Program-made: the position numbers and the translations under genes
Notes under the pieces: model-generated
What the model saw: the letters and a program-made list of their open reading frames with translations, nothing else
Database searches by the model: none
What the model was told of the DNA's origin: nothing
Part shown: positions 13,696 to 14,775 of the stretch, piece after piece
How positions within the stretch are numbered: the stretch's first letter is position 1
How the letters are laid out: each line of letters opens with the position of its first letter
From: JBCCMA01 sp045107005
GTDB lineage: Bacteria; Pseudomonadota; Gammaproteobacteria; Steroidobacterales; JBCCMA01
Direction of reading: 5' to 3'
Length of the DNA: 14,775 nt
NCBI GenBank assembly: GCA_045107005.1
Contig: JBGCFP010000094.1
Coordinates: 1 to 14,775, forward strand

Positions 13696-14775
13696 ATGGC
13701 ACATCACTCCGTTCGAAGCCTGCTCGCCCTCTACGTTCTGACCCTGTTGTGGACGCTACCCGCCGCTGCGCACAGCGAATCCCTCAACGCGTTTTTCGAG
13801 CGGGCCTGGGAAATTGACTTAAAAAACAATCCGCTGCTGGCCTCGAACTTGGGTGATTTGCGCTACAACGCGCTGTGGCCGGACCGGTCGATCGGCGCCA
13901 TTGCCGCGCAGCACGCGTCAGACCGCAAGTTTCTGGCGCAAGTACGACAGCTGGATCAGACCGATATGGATGAGCACGATTTGCTCAACATTCGCTTGTT
14001 CGAACAGAAATACCGTCAGCGGGTCAACAACTACCGTTTCCGCCAGTTTTTACAGCCTGTGAATCAACGCGGCGGCATCCAGACCGCAGGGCAGCTCACC
14101 GAACGGCTTCAGTTCACGACATTGCGTCAGTACGAAGACTGGCTCGCCCGCCTCAAAGCGTTTGATACCTACATGGACCAGACGATCGCGCTGATGGGAA
14201 TGGGCATCACAGAAAGACGCACCCATCCCGCGATAATCATGCAGCGCGTCCCGGAACAAATTAAGGCGCAGCTGGTGGCACCTGAGGACAGCGGTTTTTA
14301 CGCGCCGTTCAAATCAATGCCTGACGCGATCGACGCGGGCAAACAGCAGCAGCTGCAACGAGCCGCGCTGGATGCGGTCAAGAACGTTGTCATCCCGGCT
14401 TATCGAAAACTGCTGGCGTTTGTTGACGATGAGTACCTGCCCGCCTCGCGCGACTCAGTGGGCGCGTGGGATCTGCCAGACGGCGCCACGTTTTACGCCC
14501 GGCGCGTCAAGGATTTTACAACGACCGAGCTGACGCCCGATGAGGTGCACGACATCGGTTTGTCGGAAGTGAAACGCTTGCGCGAGCAAATGCAGTTGAT
14601 CATTGAGCAGGTCGAGTTTGACGGGTCGTTTGCAGAGTTCCTGGAGTTTTTGCGTACGGACAAGCAATTTTATTACGACAATCCCGATGATCTGCTGCAA
14701 GCCTATCTGGCGACCAGTAAACGCATTGATCCCGAGCTCATAAAACTGTTCAAAGTGCTGCCACGCATGCCCTAC
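13696..14775 (+). CDS. Exported DUF885 family protein, N-terminal part (cut by window edge)
   Basis: The frame is open from ATG 13696 to the window end (360 codons, no stop). The product begins with a signal peptide: a short basic n-region (HHSVRS), a hydrophobic core LLALYVLTLLWTL (9-21) and an AAA-H cleavage site near residue 25, so it is periplasmic or exported. The mature start SLNAFFERAWEIDLKNNPLLASNLGD is the common DUF885 opening, and GIQTAGQLTERLQFTT, RTHPAIIMQRVPEQI and TPDEVHDIGLSEVKRLREQMQ are further family segments. DUF885 proteins resemble zinc metallopeptidases and usually carry an HExxxGH-type motif near the C-terminal half; that part would lie beyond the window, so activity cannot be judged. 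The Shine-Dalgarno GGAGA (13686-13690) precedes the ATG by 5 nt. It diverges from the gcv operon, with no evident functional link. Confidence 0.88.
   Translation, partial: MAHHSVRSLLALYVLTLLWTLPAAAHSESLNAFFERAWEIDLKNNPLLASNLGDLRYNALWPDRSIGAIAAQHASDRKFLAQVRQLDQTDMDEHDLLNIRLFEQKYRQRVNNYRFRQFLQPVNQRGGIQTAGQLTERLQFTTLRQYEDWLARLKAFDTYMDQTIALMGMGITERRTHPAIIMQRVPEQIKAQLVAPEDSGFYAPFKSMPDAIDAGKQQQLQRAALDAVKNVVIPAYRKLLAFVDDEYLPASRDSVGAWDLPDGATFYARRVKDFTTTELTPDEVHDIGLSEVKRLREQMQLIIEQVEFDGSFAEFLEFLRTDKQFYYDNPDDLLQAYLATSKRIDPELIKLFKVLPRMPY

Overview
This is a compact, GC-rich, gene-dense stretch of bacterial chromosome with housekeeping content. The most likely host is a gammaproteobacterium or a close proteobacterial relative. 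The reasons are the lgt-thyA-folA order, with the lgt stop overlapping the thyA start, the split glycine decarboxylase (gcvPA/gcvPB) behind a tandem glycine riboswitch, and the periplasmic HtrA-like and DUF885 proteins with classical signal peptides. I cannot name the genus. No tRNA, rRNA, insertion sequence, integrase or CRISPR array is visible.

Layout. (1) Positions 1-1717, minus strand: lgt, thyA and folA (cut by the window edge) form a tight operon whose genes overlap by 1 and 4 nt. An extended -10 element lies almost on the lgt start codon, so the lgt message may be leaderless. (2) Positions 1806-5031, plus strand: a YyaL/DUF255 thioredoxin-like protein, then an isolated contractile tail sheath-like gene with no other tail gene around it. 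(3) Positions 5050-13577, minus strand: one long operon transcribed from about 13577 leftward. It reads tandem glycine riboswitch, gcvT, an intercistronic hairpin, gcvH, gcvPA, gcvPB, a PfkB-family (adenosine kinase-like) kinase, and a large tandem HtrA-type protease with one active and one degenerate protease domain plus PDZ-like segments. From gcvPA to the protease every junction is a 4-nt ATGA/GTGA overlap, so the last two genes appear to be translationally coupled to glycine cleavage. (4) Positions 13696-14775, plus strand, divergent from the gcv operon: the N-terminal part of an exported DUF885 protein.

How it fits together. GcvT, GcvH and GcvPA/PB break glycine down to CO2, ammonia and 5,10-methylene-tetrahydrofolate. 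ThyA uses that cofactor to make dTMP and leaves dihydrofolate, which FolA reduces again. The window therefore holds both the main supply and a main use of one-carbon folate, in two separate operons. The L-protein (lpd) is not here. The riboswitch should couple the long operon to glycine level. The sequence suggests an ON switch acting on translation, because the gcvT ribosome binding site can pair with a strand of aptamer 2.

The least ordinary items are the orphan sheath-like gene, the bacterial Nma111/DEGP7-like protease carried in the gcv operon, and the secondary structures around gcvT. I see no multi-gene novel defence or secretion system.
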